Of a stretch of DNA of 50,673 nucleotides, positions 1 to 10,372 are shown in pieces. Below the pieces are notes generated by a model. The model was given only the letters and a program-made list of their open reading frames with translations. It made no database searches and was not told where the DNA came from. The stretch lies in the NCBI GenBank assembly GCA_037447655.1, contig JBBHKE010001182.1, positions 355,478 through 406,150 of the forward strand, in the 5' to 3' direction. This DNA is from Zygnema cylindricum. Its lineage: Eukaryota > Streptophyta > Zygnematophyceae > Zygnematales > Zygnemataceae. Each line of letters starts with the position of its first letter. The stretch's first letter is position 1. Made by a program: the position numbers and the translations under genes.

Positions 1-367
1 TGGTTACGACTAGTTAAATGAATTTTATTCACGCAAACTAAATATATATTTATCACATACCATAGTACTTAGCATTGGTCTTAGTCTATTAGGATAAAGC
101 TGACCGCTACTGGACAACTTGACGAACCGCAGGTACCGGGATCAAATCTCTGGTCCGTCAAGTATATTTTTAGTAACCTACTAAAAATAGCTGTCTGTTG
201 AACTAAGGCAGCCATGGATCAACCTCTCTCTCTTACCTTCAGTGACTACAACAAGTATGGGAGCTGGAGAGCGGAGGTGGAGGCAGGCTGCCCGTCTTTT
301 TTTTTTTTTTTTTTATAAAGACATATTTAAACCTAGAAAATACTCTAGAAATCAATAAATTTCAACA
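1..367 (-). repeat. copia-B LTR, 5' part, cut by window edge
   Basis: Read on the minus strand it starts TGTTGAAATT at 367 and carries TAGAAAATAC-like sequence, an 18-T run (297-314), a purine/pyrimidine stretch with GGCAGCCTGCCT-like sequence, GCCATGG at about 210, and a degraded tRNA-like block at about 70-150. The same order of landmarks occurs in the LTRs starting at 1341, 3712, 14069, 16661 and (first half only) 50404. The 3' part lies outside the window. Family assignment is by shared sequence; boundaries other than the TG start are not certain. Confidence 0.7.
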
Positions 368-430
368 GGATAACCCTGACCCCTTTGTGTTTCAAAAAGA
401 TTAACTGCCACCGTGTTAATTAAAATCAAG
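368..430 (-). other. Remnant internal region between two copia-B LTRs
   Basis: Only about 60 bp separate the end of the LTR that starts at 1341 from the start of the LTR at 367, both on the minus strand. The stretch next to the second LTR (minus strand ACAAAGGGGTCAGGG) looks like a polypurine tract. Its other end shares a GGTGGCA-TTA block with the copia-B copy whose LTR starts at 14069, at a comparable place. This fits an element that lost nearly its whole interior. The exact LTR end is not defined. Confidence 0.45.
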
Positions 431-1341
431 TTCACCTATGTAAAGACAAGACTCTTATGAGTCGATAGCAAAAAGAATCTCTGAATTTGCTCCACTGAGT
501 AGTAAGTTATGGAGGGTCAATGTTGACCTTTTGTACAGAATGGAAAGAGGGTCCAATCTATCAAATTTTCTAAGTCTTATCTCTCTCTAAAACTCTCTCT
601 ACTGAAGTACGACACCAATCATAATACTGTGTTGTACAAAAAGGTACAGGTGCAAGTGTACTTTTTGTACGGCCATTGTACGACATGGCCAACAAGTCGA
701 GGTATGTCATTTTTGGATTCGTTCTTGTAATTCCCAGAGATGGCGTAATCCAATATGGTTGTGCCACGTGTCAATCGATGTGACGTCAACCGCAAAACGT
801 CAAAATCCTATTCCGCGATCTTTGCATGTTTTGTAGCCCTCCGATATAACCGGATTTCAATCGTAGCCGTCATAAATTTTTCCGCGATATTTGTTTCCCC
901 TTCGAAACAAATTGCGCGGTATCCGTTTTGGATATTCCGTACGCCGTACAACAGAAACTGTATCTATGTCCAAATATCGCGTTAAATGAAATAGCCTACG
1001 TGTGATTAATTATATAATTATCAAACTCAATATTGTATTACCTTGATCTTATACTAATTGGCTAAGGCTATCAGCTACCGGCTACTGGCGGCTCTGACGG
1101 ACAGCAAGTACCAGGTTCATATCCCCACTCCGTCAATTACTATTTTGGTAAATCTACCAAACTAATGTCTGTTCCATTCTAGATAACATAGGCGGCCATG
1201 GCTTTATCTCCCTCTCCAACTTTCAATGACTGCGACAAATGTAAGAGCTAGAGAGAGGAGTTAGAGGTAGACTGCCTCTGCTTCTTTTTTGCATTTTACA
1301 AAACCTAGAAAATACTAAAATATCCTTTAATTTATACAACA
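431..1341 (-). repeat. copia-B LTR, apparently full length
   Basis: It begins TGTTGTATAAATT at 1341 (minus) and runs through the family landmarks: TAGTATTTTCTAGG, the GCCATGG block near 1195, the degraded tRNA-like block at about 1065-1140 with a B-box-like AGGTTCATATCC on the plus strand, the GTAC cluster at about 607-684, and the ATTCTTTTTGCTA block at about 470-480 that precedes the internal region in other copies. Length about 0.9 kb. The 3' boundary is estimated from comparison with the copies at 3712 and 16661. Confidence 0.65.
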
Positions 1342-1344
1342 AGG

Positions 1345-2760
1345 ACTTAGAGAGTTGAGTGCAAAATAGAGTAGCTGCTAAGACTGCGGTGTTCGACCAT
1401 GCAGCTGCTATGTCTGAGCAGCGCAGCTACAATGTTGGACTAGCGCAGCATAGCATCGCAGCAGAATGTGGTAAGAGTAGTACTTCTAGAACCTAGTGTG
1501 GATAGGACACTTCAGACCGAGGACTGCCACGTGTACATAGCGGTACAGTTGTAGTAATGAGTTGTTTAGTGGCTAACTAGTTTAATGGATTGTAGACGTT
1601 AGGAAAAAGATTACTTATTGAGTGAGTGTACTCTATGCAGAATCTTGTATTCTCTTCCCCAAATTAATATACTCTTTAGCTCTTCTTTATGGATGTCGTG
1701 CACTTTTGTTGTTGCTACGAGTGGTTTCTATAAATATCCCGCTGTGCATTGTAGTGTTGTTTTACTCCTTTTACATCCCACTTCCTATTGTTTATTTATA
1801 CTAATTTTCATAGTTGAAGATATGAAGATGAAGAATATTTTGTGTTACAAATTTCCAAGTTTGCGTACGAGTGGCGTGAGGGTCAATGCTTATAGGACAC
1901 TTTTTTTGGAAAAAGATAGCAGTGGTTGGGCCTTCACCAAAAAATGTTAAAAGAAGATTGGCAAAGTCAACATAAAACGTGTTGTTTTTACCAAAGTTTA
2001 ACCATGATTTTTTGCAACTTCGTTTTTTCGAGGAGTATACAAGGTGCTCAATTGATGCGTACTTTTATATTGAGCAAGGTACTAAGAGAACTTTGTGAAC
2101 ATGTTTCCCCGCTGATATCATGTTTCAAAATCCTAAAAAAAAGCAAAGACGTCAAATTTGTGACAAGAAGTGCGCAAGTGGGAATATCAGGAACAGTGAT
2201 CAATAAATGTGGCAAAATACGATGACCCACCCAAAATCCACATGCACATAGATCCCACAAGTTAGTGTGAATCAGAGTTGTCGTTTGATGACATGTTTTT
2301 TGACCCACGACCACGTCATGCCACGTAGAGATGTGTTGTAAGGTCAAGTTTCACCGGATCACACTTATTAAAACAACTCCATGGGTTTCAGACGATTTCA
2401 AAAATTTCCACAAATAGAAGAACACAATTTTATTTTTTTGTCAATTTGCATCTAGTTTGGATTTTTTTTTGCAAGGGTCTCATAAGTTCGATTTCGGCAA
2501 CCGAACAAGAAAAGCAAAAGCAAAGGCATCTTCTTCAACCATAAAAAACACAAGGCTGGAAGGTTGTTCATCTACAATGCAACGCAAAGACATGTAATGC
2601 CAAAAACAATTTCAAATTAAAAGGTTTGAAGATATAAATTTTAGCCGTTTCCAACCGTCATATGCATTTGCAACATATACAATCGTCGCAAAACTCAGTT
2701 CCGATTTCTTTTTTGCGCATTAGAACACTTAATAAATGTATAAGGAGAACCTAAATGCAA
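1345..2760. other. No gene seen; short LTR-like patches
   Basis: Positions 1375-1480 hold GCAGCTGCTATG and CAATGTTGGACTAGCGCAGCA-like sequence related to 8412-8460 in a copia-A context. A TATAAATA box sits at 1729-1736. The open frames here are short and show no recognisable domain. I see nothing else supportable. Confidence 0.4.
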
Positions 2761-2764
2761 TATG

Positions 2765-2879
2765 AAGTAAGTTCACTAAGTTAGGACTACATGGTGACAC
2801 ACCCTAACTTATCATGCGGGGCAAGTCATCCCGTAATTAAGTCGTTTCCCCGTGTAATTGTAAATTAGTGAACTTACTT
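2765..2879. repeat. 115-bp inverted-repeat element with nested hairpins
   Basis: AAGTAAGTTCACTAA at 2765-2779 is the exact reverse complement of TTAGTGAACTTACTT at 2865-2879, and weaker pairing continues a few bases outward. Inside are further pairs: GTTAGG with CCTAAC, and CGGGG with CCCCG. No convincing target duplication was found. It could be a MITE remnant or a structured transcript. Confidence 0.6.
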
Positions 2880-3711
2880 TTATTGTAGCGAAAAATCTCC
2901 ATATATAGCTTTATGGTGTCCTATAGTGTAAAAACTAAAGTGCTACTTACATTTATAATGTTTATATACGTGGATAATGCTTATGATGGTTGTCAACGTC
3001 TAGTATCTGTGTTGGCGCACGCTACTTTTTGTAATTGCTTTATGACGTCGCAGGTGCTTTAGTGACATTTTAGACATCTAACCTTCGAGCCCTCTACTGT
3101 GTTTAGTTGAAAATGATGCCTTTGCCTTTGTGACTCCTATCCGGTATATGTGAAATAACATCGAAATCTTGAGACCACTACAAAAAAAATCCTTATTGTA
3201 CAAAAGCAAAAAAAACAAAACAAACTGTGTACTTTTTTTTGTTGTACACAAAAGAAATAGAAAAAACATAACAAATCTTCTACTTTTCCTCCCCTTCTGA
3301 AATCGTCTAAATTTTTTGAAATTTTTACACACGTGCGAAGATGTTTTTGTATTTGTGGAGCAGTAATACTGTAATCTAAAATACTTCTTCAGTAAAGGTA
3401 ATGATGACGTTTTTTCACGTGGCTGTGGGTCCAAAAATACAAGACGAGAACATGTAGTGCATCTTAAGTTTGACGATATTTTTTTTCAACTCCTTCATAC
3501 AGTTTTAACTTAAGTGGTACGGGGCTAGGTTTTTGAGGAAAATGACAAAAAATAAGTTAATTTGGCACATGGGGACATGACCTAAGACATACCCTCTACG
3601 CCTCTTTTAGACACTTCAACAAGGTGGATCCTTGCCTCGCTCGTTGCATACCCAATCTTGTTGCACAATTTCTGTGAGGCTCTGGGTGTCCATGGTCAAC
3701 CACCCAAAATC
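2880..3711. other. No gene seen
   Basis: AT-rich sequence with scattered A and T runs. A reverse-strand frame of about 118 codons at 3078-3434 has low-complexity Lys/Phe-rich composition and no domain, so I do not treat it as a gene. Confidence 0.4.
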
Positions 3712-4620
3712 TATTGAAATAAACAGATTTTTGTTATTTTCTAGGTCTTAATATATTAGCGGAAAAAGGAACATGCAACCAGCTTGTCTTCATCTCTTCT
3801 CTCTTACCCCCATAGTTGTTGTACTCACTGAAGGAGAGAGAGAGTGATGAAGCCATGGCTGCCTCAGCTCGATAGACAGGGTTAGAGAGTGACCTTAAGT
3901 CACTCTCTAGAAAAAGGTTGAGTCTAGCAAGACTCGAACCCCTGAACTGTAGAGCGTGGTGTAGCCGTCCGCTCTAACCAGTCTGTCGTAGATGTTTGCT
4001 AGAGTATATAGAATGTGACTCATATTTAAAGTATGTTCTGTTCCATAATCCAATTAACGGAAATGCAAATGTAACATCATACAATAGGTTAAATTGAGTG
4101 CGGACACGATCTCGCACGAAACAAATGAATATGACATTTGTTTTGAAAGACGACATTTAATTGCGGTTTTTATCCAACAACATACGTCTTCGCCAAGATT
4201 TGGGAATGGTCACTTTGGCGTTTTGTGACCTGGCATGACCTAGAGCCACGTGGAGAGATGACATTCGGTCATGGGAATTCTGAGGAACGTACGGACGAGT
4301 GAAAAACGGTCACGAGTCTACTTCATAGCCATGTCGTGCATATACTGTACAAAAGGTAAACCAGCAGTAGTACTTTTTGGTAAGGTACAGTAATTTGATT
4401 GGTCCGTACTTCAGTAGATAGAAGTTATTAGAGGGAATTTAGACTTGAAAATTTTTGGTAGGTAGTCACCTCTCCCTTTGAGAGTTTGTACAAACTGGCA
4501 TTTATTCTGCCTCATAACTTATTGGTTCGTTGGCCATTTTCATTTATTCTTTTTGCAACAGACTCACGGGAGTCAAGGCTACTTAGGGTTGCATCCTAAG
4601 TGTCAGTTTGCCATTTTGGA
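3712..4620 (+). repeat. copia-B 5' LTR (copy 1)
   Basis: It starts TATTGAAATAAA (first G mutated) at 3712 and runs colinear with 16661-17600: TATTTTCTAGGTCTTA, GAAGGAGAGAGAGAG, GCCATGGCTGCC, an antisense tRNA-like block (3920-3990, with minus-strand B box at 3930-3941 and A-box-like GCTCTAACC at 3971-3979), TGGTCACTTTGGCG, the GTAC region (about 4347-4388) and ATTCTTTTTGCAACAGACTC (about 4543-4562). The end is estimated. Confidence 0.7.
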
Positions 4621-4689
4621 CAGCAGTGGTTGTGGCTTGAAGTGGGTTAGTTAAATATTATCTAGAGGCTTCCTAAATTTTGTAGTCCA

Positions 4690-5475
4690 ATGGAGGACAT
4701 AGAATTGCATATTATGGGTCCACCCTCTAGGGTGCCCACCTTTAATGGATCTAGATTTATCTATTGGGAAGCCATGATGATGGGAGCTTTGTTCAAAAAA
4801 CGATACTAGGGAATCGTCAGTGGACAAGTGAAATGTCCACCTTCAAGAATTTCGTCGGGATTTTGAGGAGTAAGGTTTTCTGTAGCAGCAACTACTTCCG
4901 CAGAGGAGGCAGATAATAGGGACAGTTGTGTGTTCGAAAAAGGGGAAAGGGAAAGAGACACCCCTCACCCTTATTGCCATGGCACTGGGATAGGCGACCG
5001 TGAAGACCATGGAGAACGATACTCAAATGTGGGAAGACGTAAACATGGCTCCCAAGAACTTCATTCTAAGACACCTCACTCAAGGTTTGGCCACCCCTCA
5101 CCTTCACATTTACAAGGCCGAGGAGCTGGGGGAGAGTTTGGTGGAGATCTATAGAGCTAGAACTATTCAGGAGCTCCAGTTGGCTAAGCAAAAGTTAGCG
5201 AGTTACACTTACAAAAGAGGAAAGATGTTAGATTATTGTAATGATATTTCTTGTTTGTATATGGAGATGGAAAGTGCCGGATGGACCGGTACAATAAAAA
5301 TGAAAGTAAACACTCTAATCATGAAGTTACCGGCGAGTACAAGAACATAGTGTACCGAGTAGAGGAAATGACTAATAATTCATGGAAGTTGAATATACTG
5401 GTCTGGATGATATTTGTGCAAGAAAATACCATGGAGATTAGGAGAGGAGGGAAGAGTGGTCAAGCTCTAGCAGCC
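4690..5475 (+). pseudogene. copia-B gag fragment (copy 1), truncated
   Basis: The start ATGGAGGACAT at 4690 is shared with the copy at 17659. The first residues (MEDIELHIMGPPSRVP) match the same family N-terminus, which is also readable, with its ATG lost, near 13171 on the minus strand. After frameshifts, a frame around 5000-5345 reads NMAPKNFILRHLTQ and later MLDYCNDISCLYMEMESAGW, typical of the UBN2-type copia gag domain, which in copia packages the RNA. The match to the second copy stops at 5475, inside gag, where it abuts a minus-strand copia-A element. PR, IN, RT and RNase H are absent, so it is dead. Confidence 0.75.
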
Positions 5476-5640
5476 TTTAATACCCATTTGGTGTCGATCG
5501 CTTTTCGGTCTGGAGGAAGTTCTATATGCTCCCATGTTTGTGCCTCCATGATCAACTTCATTTCATCGTTTGCTGCCTTGATCCTGTGATTTCGCTCTGG
5601 TGATGAGAAGGCCTCTCAGATGGTCAAGGGCTCCCTTCAA
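5476..5640 (-). pseudogene. copia-A RT start fragment (copy 1)
   Basis: Minus-strand translation gives a stretch like NDEMKLIMEAQTWE followed by a KAIDTKWV-like end. This is the usual beginning of the copia reverse transcriptase domain (EANTWELV...K-KWVFK). The similarity ends abruptly at 5476, where plus-strand copia-B gag begins, so the whole catalytic RT and RNase H are missing. It continues upstream (higher coordinates) into the integrase of the same element. Confidence 0.65.
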
Positions 5641-6800
5641 GTTGTCGAGTAGGCAAAGTGAGAGTTTGCTTGCAGACGGCTGCTGGATCTTCTTCCCCTG
5701 GGAAATTCAGAGGCTGAGATCGTCGAATGCCGCGCATTGCGCTGATTGCGCTGGTGGCGATCCGCGTGTATTGACTGTTGTTGGTCTGGTTGGAACTGAA
5801 CTAATTGAGAAATTATGAGAGAGTCTGACTCTGGAGCCACCACCGGAGAATGTTGCACCTGCGGGACAATTTCTTTCATGCAATCTAAGATGACATATTT
5901 CTGTACTTTTTGCTGCTTTTGCTGCTCTGTCATTTGAAATAAATCTATCGAGTCTAGTTCATCTTTGACAATGATGTTCCTTGCTACAACTATTTTATGC
6001 CTCTCAAACACAAAGACGTTGTAACCTTTTGAGTGATCATCATATCCTAAAAATATACTCGGTAAACCTTTCGGTTCCATTTTCCATCTGTCCGTAGACG
6101 TATCCAAGAAAAAACATTGACTACCAAAGACTTTGAAGTGGCTAACATCTGGTTTGCTACTTTTTTAGATCTCGTATGGAGTAGAGTCTACTCATCTTTA
6201 TCCTATCCTATTCTTAATATAAACTGCACAATTTAGAGCCTTACCCCAAAATTTTGGATCCACATTTTTATCTGCGAGCATCGACCTGGAGCTTTCCTTG
6301 AGAGTTCTATTAAATCTCTCCGATACCCCATTTTGTTCTGGTGAATATAGAACAGTCAATAGATGACTTATACCTTCCTCGAGTAAAAAGGTTTCAAATT
6401 CTTTTGATGTATATTCACCACCATTGTCCGATCGATGTTGCAAAATAGGTAAATTATGAAGTTTTTCAACATATGCTTTATAGTGTTTAAAGTGACCAAA
6501 CACTTTACTCTTCTCCTTCATGAAGTAAACTTTTGTAAACATGGAGAAATCATCTGTGAAGGTGACCATATATTTCATTCCCCCATCAGATGGAACCTTT
6601 CGCAGGACGAAAAACATCTGAATGAATTTGTTGTAAAAATTTTGTGGACCGATGGTCAAATTCTTTAGGAAATGGTAGTATGTGGATTTTTCCCAAAGCG
6701 CACCCATCACATGTTTTGACCGGCTGATCCGTGATTGATACACCCTCTATTTTTCTTGTTAGGGCCATTTTTCTCAAACTATCATAGTTTACATGGCCTA
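5641..6800 (-). pseudogene. copia-A integrase (copy 1)
   Basis: Retroviral-type integrase inserts the cDNA into the host chromosome. Reading the minus strand from about 6777, there is a zinc-binding region (CDGCALGK) and then the rve core with KYMVTFTDDFS, RSDNGGEYTS and SPEQNGVSERFNRT, so the D-D-E acidic residues are all visible. SMLADKN-DPKFWGKALNCAVYIKNR follows. The C-terminal part at 5637-6107 carries LPSIFLGYDDHSKGYNVF and then a Gln-rich linker. The core frame (6198-6743) and C-terminal frame are separated by stops near 6110-6200. The core looks relatively well kept, but the element lacks RT. Confidence 0.85.
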
Positions 6801-7260
6801 ATTTTTTATGCTACAACTCATCCAAATGCAAAACACCATAGGACAGAACATCATTCTCCTTGGTATTAGCCATATCCGTTCAATACATCTTGCTATTATC
6901 TCTAGTACCTGTAACTGCGACTTTGCCATTTTTGCTAACAACTTGCCTACCATTTTTCAAATTAACCTCAAAGCCTTTACTCTCTACCAAAGACGTAGAA
7001 AACATATTTTTCTTAAATTCAAGTACAAATAAGACATTGTGAAGAGTTCTTTCAGTTGCTTTGCCCTCCAAATCCACTAGCAAAGACACATCACCAGCAG
7101 CACGAGTTTGAACACTCATTCTAGAAGCATAATAAATGTTTTTCTATGGCGTTGTTTTCAGATTTTTGAAGATGCCTTTGTTCGAGCACATGTGGGCTGA
7201 CGCTCCAGTATCCATTATCCATCCAATGTCCTGCGCGCCCTCCATTGCTGCTGCCATAGC
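6801..7260 (-). pseudogene. copia-A protease and gag-pre-integrase region (copy 1)
   Basis: On the minus strand near 7220 the sequence reads MDTGASAHMCSNKGIF, the aspartic protease active site D-T-G-A-S of copia polyproteins. It is followed by a frame at 6880-7119 with GDVSLLVDLEGKATERTLHNVLFV and a KNMFSTSLVESKGFEV stretch, typical of the protease C-terminus. A frameshift near 7120 separates the two parts. The region then leads into the gag-pre-integrase domain at 6586-6800 (LRKMALTRKIEGVS). Confidence 0.8.
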
Positions 7261-7379
7261 AAATAGATCTGTTTATCCTCCTCAGGAAATGTCTGAGGCT
7301 CGTCATGGAGTGATGAAGGGACTGAGAATAGTGCATTTCCACGAGGTGGAGGCCCTGTGAGGTTTTTGTGAAACTGCCT

Positions 7380-7607
7380 TTGTTGCCACCCGGCCTGTAT
7401 AAACCATTATCTTTAGCTTTTTAAATTTCAGGACAAAATTTGTATCCATGACCCCTCTCACTACAATAAAAACATGCATTGTTGGATTGTCTATTCCAAC
7501 CCTGATTAAACTGTCTGAGCTGATTAAACTGATTTCTTTGCTGATTAATGTTATTGTACAACCACCGGTGCAGGTGGAGGAGCAGCAGTAGTAGTATAAG
7601 TAGACAT
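7380..7607 (-). pseudogene. copia-A gag with core deleted (copy 1)
   Basis: The start ATG at 7607 opens MSTYTTTAAPPPAPVVV, matched by a similar start at 44369 and a diverged one near 49725. Almost immediately afterwards comes an Asn/Gln-rich stretch (QFNQLRQFNQGWN) and a complete zinc knuckle CFYCSERGHGYKFC (C-x2-C-x4-H-x4-C) in the frame covering 7421-7642. The UBN2 capsid domain of roughly 200-250 residues normally between these parts is missing, so an internal deletion is inferred. It could not make a capsid. Confidence 0.75.
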
Positions 7608-7769
7608 GATACACTCTTAGAAGCTATCAATAATACTACCAAACACTTGTTTACAAGTGCTCACCAAATCTTATACACGCATCCAAACTTCACAAAGCTC
7701 CATCAAAGAATAAAGCAGCATAAACATTGATAACTCCCAAAGTTTCAGTACATTTGACTTGACAACACT

Positions 7770-8299
7770 CAAGATATAATACTCAGAAGTTTCCCAAAAA
7801 CTGTCTACAGTTTTACTACTTGGAAGTATGGATACATCATGTGTTCTGAGTCCTAAGTCTTATACTAGTGTTGTACCGGCAATACTAGTGTACCAAAGAG
7901 GTACGTCAAGCTGCCAAGCTAATACTAAACTACCACTGAGCTACCAGTGAGCTACCACTGGGCTACCACTAAGCTACCATTGAGTTACCAGTGAGCTACC
8001 CACTAAGTTGAGGTCTGTTGACTTGATTCGTATCAATCGCAGCTGCGTTGTCCGTACCGAATTATATCCAAAGTGACCGCAGCTGCGTTGTTCTGTATGT
8101 GTCGCAGCTTACATGCTGCGCTATTCTATATGCATAGCAGCTGCGCTGCTCTACTTCCACGCTGCTTTGCTGCATTGTTCTGCTGCTGCATTGCTCTGCT
8201 CCTGCGTTGCTCTGTCTGCATAGTAGCTGCTCTGTTGCTGTAGTGCTAAGCTGCTGTGCTACCCTGTTTGGTGAGACTGAAAGCTTTCCAAAAAAAACA
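7770..8299 (-). repeat. copia-A LTR
   Basis: It begins TGTTTTTTTTGGAAAGC at 8299 on the minus strand, immediately after a polypurine tract. It contains several GCAGCTGCG blocks, with exact CGCAGCTGCG at 8038-8047 and 8078-8087, and a run of near-repeats of GAGCTACCACTG at about 7935-8000. CAGTTTTTGGGAAACTTCT near 7788-7806 is shared with 44570-44590. It is placed between the RNase H end at 8455 (upstream) and the gag start at 7607 (downstream), so one LTR serves two element halves. The 3' end is estimated. Confidence 0.65.
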
Positions 8300-8311
8300 C
8301 TCCCCTAAAGC
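8300..8311 (-). promoter_or_regulatory. Polypurine tract of copia-A
   Basis: Minus strand GCTTTAGGGGAG lies directly before the TG of the LTR. The same element appears at 44292-44302 (GTTTAGGGGAG) and, more diverged, just upstream of 45283 (AAATAGGGG). It primes plus-strand DNA synthesis during reverse transcription. Confidence 0.65.
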
Positions 8312-8454
8312 TTTAGACTCAGTATACCAGCGCTGTTGCAATGAAAACTACCGCAGCATTGCAGCATAGTTTTATAGCAATTAGCAAGTCACCCAATCCC
8401 ACTACATCTCAATGTTGGACTTAGCACAGTATCGCAGCATAGCAGTATAGCAGT

Positions 8455-9540
8455 ATAGCAACTCAACTATTCCCTTAGTCCCATTGCGTCTCTGCAATAC
8501 TTCATTTTAGGATCAAGAAGAGCTTTACTGAGCATATCAGCAATCATTTTTGAATCTGGCAAATAACATAATCTAATCACTCTAGAGAACACTTTTTCTC
8601 TTACAAAGTGTAATCTTACATCCATGTGCTTGCTTTTTGAAGTGATGACTCGGGTAAGACGCAATGGCAATGGTAGCTTGGTTATCACACCAGATCACCT
8701 GTGGACCAATTTGCATGTATCGTAGTTCTTTTAACATGGATTTTACCCATAAGAGATCTTTGAGGGCCGAGCTTGCTGCCATATATTTTGACTCTATTGT
8801 CGAAAGTGCTGTAACCTTTTGAATTTTGCTGCTCTAGTAGGAAGTGGTGTTCCCAATTTGTAGAACAAATCTCGTGGTGGGCTTCCGGCTTGGCATGTCA
8901 CCATAACTTGCATCACTCCACGTTTGCAATTTTACTTCGCCTCCGCCTAGTGTGAGTTTGAGGTCTTTGGTTCCTGCCAAATATCTTAAGAATCTCCTTG
9001 CTGCATCAAAATAAGATTTTCTCAAATTCTCTAGACTTCTGCCCTGTACCCCAACTACTGCAGCAATGTCAGGACGGGTACAATTCATGAAATATATTAA
9101 GCTTCCCACTATTTGTCTATAAGGTATTAATGACAAAGGATCATTCTCCCCTGGCTCTAAATGCTCGCTAACAATGACACCCGGTTCTGTCTCTTCTCCC
9201 TCTAACTTATGCCGAAACTCCATTGGCGTTAGACATCCTTTTGCCCCCTGCATTCCATACTCATCTAACATATTTCCAATAGCCTGTTTTTGAGTCAATT
9301 TTATTACTTTCTTATTTCTGTCCCTCTCTACCCACATACCCAAAATATACTTTGCCTCACCGAGGTCTTTCATCTCGAACCGTGAGTTTAGAGCAGTTTT
9401 GATTTTGTTAATTTCAGTCATTGATTTCCTAATTAATAGTAAATCATCTAGATACACCGCTATATACACTATCCCATTATCACCCTTTAGAACATAGACA
9501 TAGTGATCAAAACTTATCTTTTGAGTAGTACATCCGTTTG
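8455..9540 (-). pseudogene. copia-A type RT C-terminal part and RNase H
   Basis: Minus-strand reading starts in the RT palm, with VYIAVYLDDLLLIRKSM near 9470 (Y-L-D-D in place of Y-V-D-D). It continues through FEMKDLGEAKYILGMWVERD, PYRQIVGSLIYFMNCTRPDIA and RFLRYLAGTKDLKL. The RNase H part keeps WSDASYGD, STIESKYMAA and WCDNQATIAIA, which carry the D, E and D residues; then LHFVREKVFSRVIRL and a final RDAMGLRE with a stop at 8467. A stop near 8834 and a frameshift near 8640 break it. The first part overlaps in homology with the adjoining segment at 9545-9900, which belongs to another element. Confidence 0.85.
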
Positions 9541-9544
9541 CTTC

Positions 9545-10300
9545 TCCATTTGAAAATTTTATAGCATATTACCAACTGTTTCTTTATGAGTGAGTCTTAT
9601 AATCGTATTCCCTTTATCTCTCTCCATTTGAATTCCCAAAATGTACTTTGCTTCGCCGAGATCTTTCATGTCAAGCGGCTTCTAAGATCTTGATTTAGTT
9701 TGTTAATTTTATCTAAGGACTTAGGGTAGACTAACTAATCATCCACATAAATAGCAATAAATATCACTCCATCCTCATCCTTTAATAAATATATCGAGTG
9801 ATCTGAACTAATTTTGATATACCCCAAACGGGTCAGAAATTCGTCTAGCTTTATATTCCATTGTCGCGGGGCTTGCTTAAGCCCATAATGTGATTTTATA
9901 AGTTTGCAAACTTTGTTTTCTTCCCCACTTTCCACGAATCTTTTTGGTTGCCTAATGTAAATTTCTTTTTCTAACTCTCAGTGCAAAAAGGCCGTTTTAA
10001 TATCCATCTGGTGTATTTCCATATCCTCTGCTGCGAATATACTTAAAAGGATTATAAGAGAAGGAAATTTGACTACAGGTGCTAAGGTTTCTTCGTAGTC
10101 TATCCCCTCTTTATGTCTATATCCTTTTGCATATAACATAGCTTTGTACCTCTCAATGGTATTATCCGGGTTTAATTTAAGTTTTAAAACCCACTTACAT
10201 CCAATCTGTTTTAGGTCCGGTGGACAATCTACCAACTCCTATGTATTGGCTTCCATGATGGAGGCTATTTCTTCATTTATAGATGTGATCCACCGGCTAC
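9545..10300 (-). pseudogene. copia-B RT N-terminal half (copy 3)
   Basis: Reverse transcriptase copies element RNA into DNA. The minus strand reads ELVDCPPDLKQIGCKWVLK, YAKGYRHKEGIDYEETLAP, MEIHQMDIKTAFLH, YGLKQAPRQWNIKLDEFL and then DGVIFIAIYVDD at about 9735, so the YVDD catalytic motif is intact. A stop follows the DD, then YPKSLDKINKLNQDL and a MKDLGEAKY-like segment decays by about 9560. At that point the sequence switches to a second, separate copy of the same RT region. The second half of the RT and RNase H of this element are therefore replaced. Confidence 0.8.
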
Positions 10301-10372
10301 TTTCTGTAGTGTTTATGGCCTCTAAGTATGTCTAAGGTTCATCTGGGTGAGACATCTTTGTGAGTTGGTTAT

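Noticed and set aside
3740-3990. An independent tRNA-derived SINE insertion
   Set aside because: The A/B-box block is embedded in sequence that is colinear with the other copia-B LTRs for several hundred bases on both sides, so it is part of the LTR family rather than a separate insertion in this copy.
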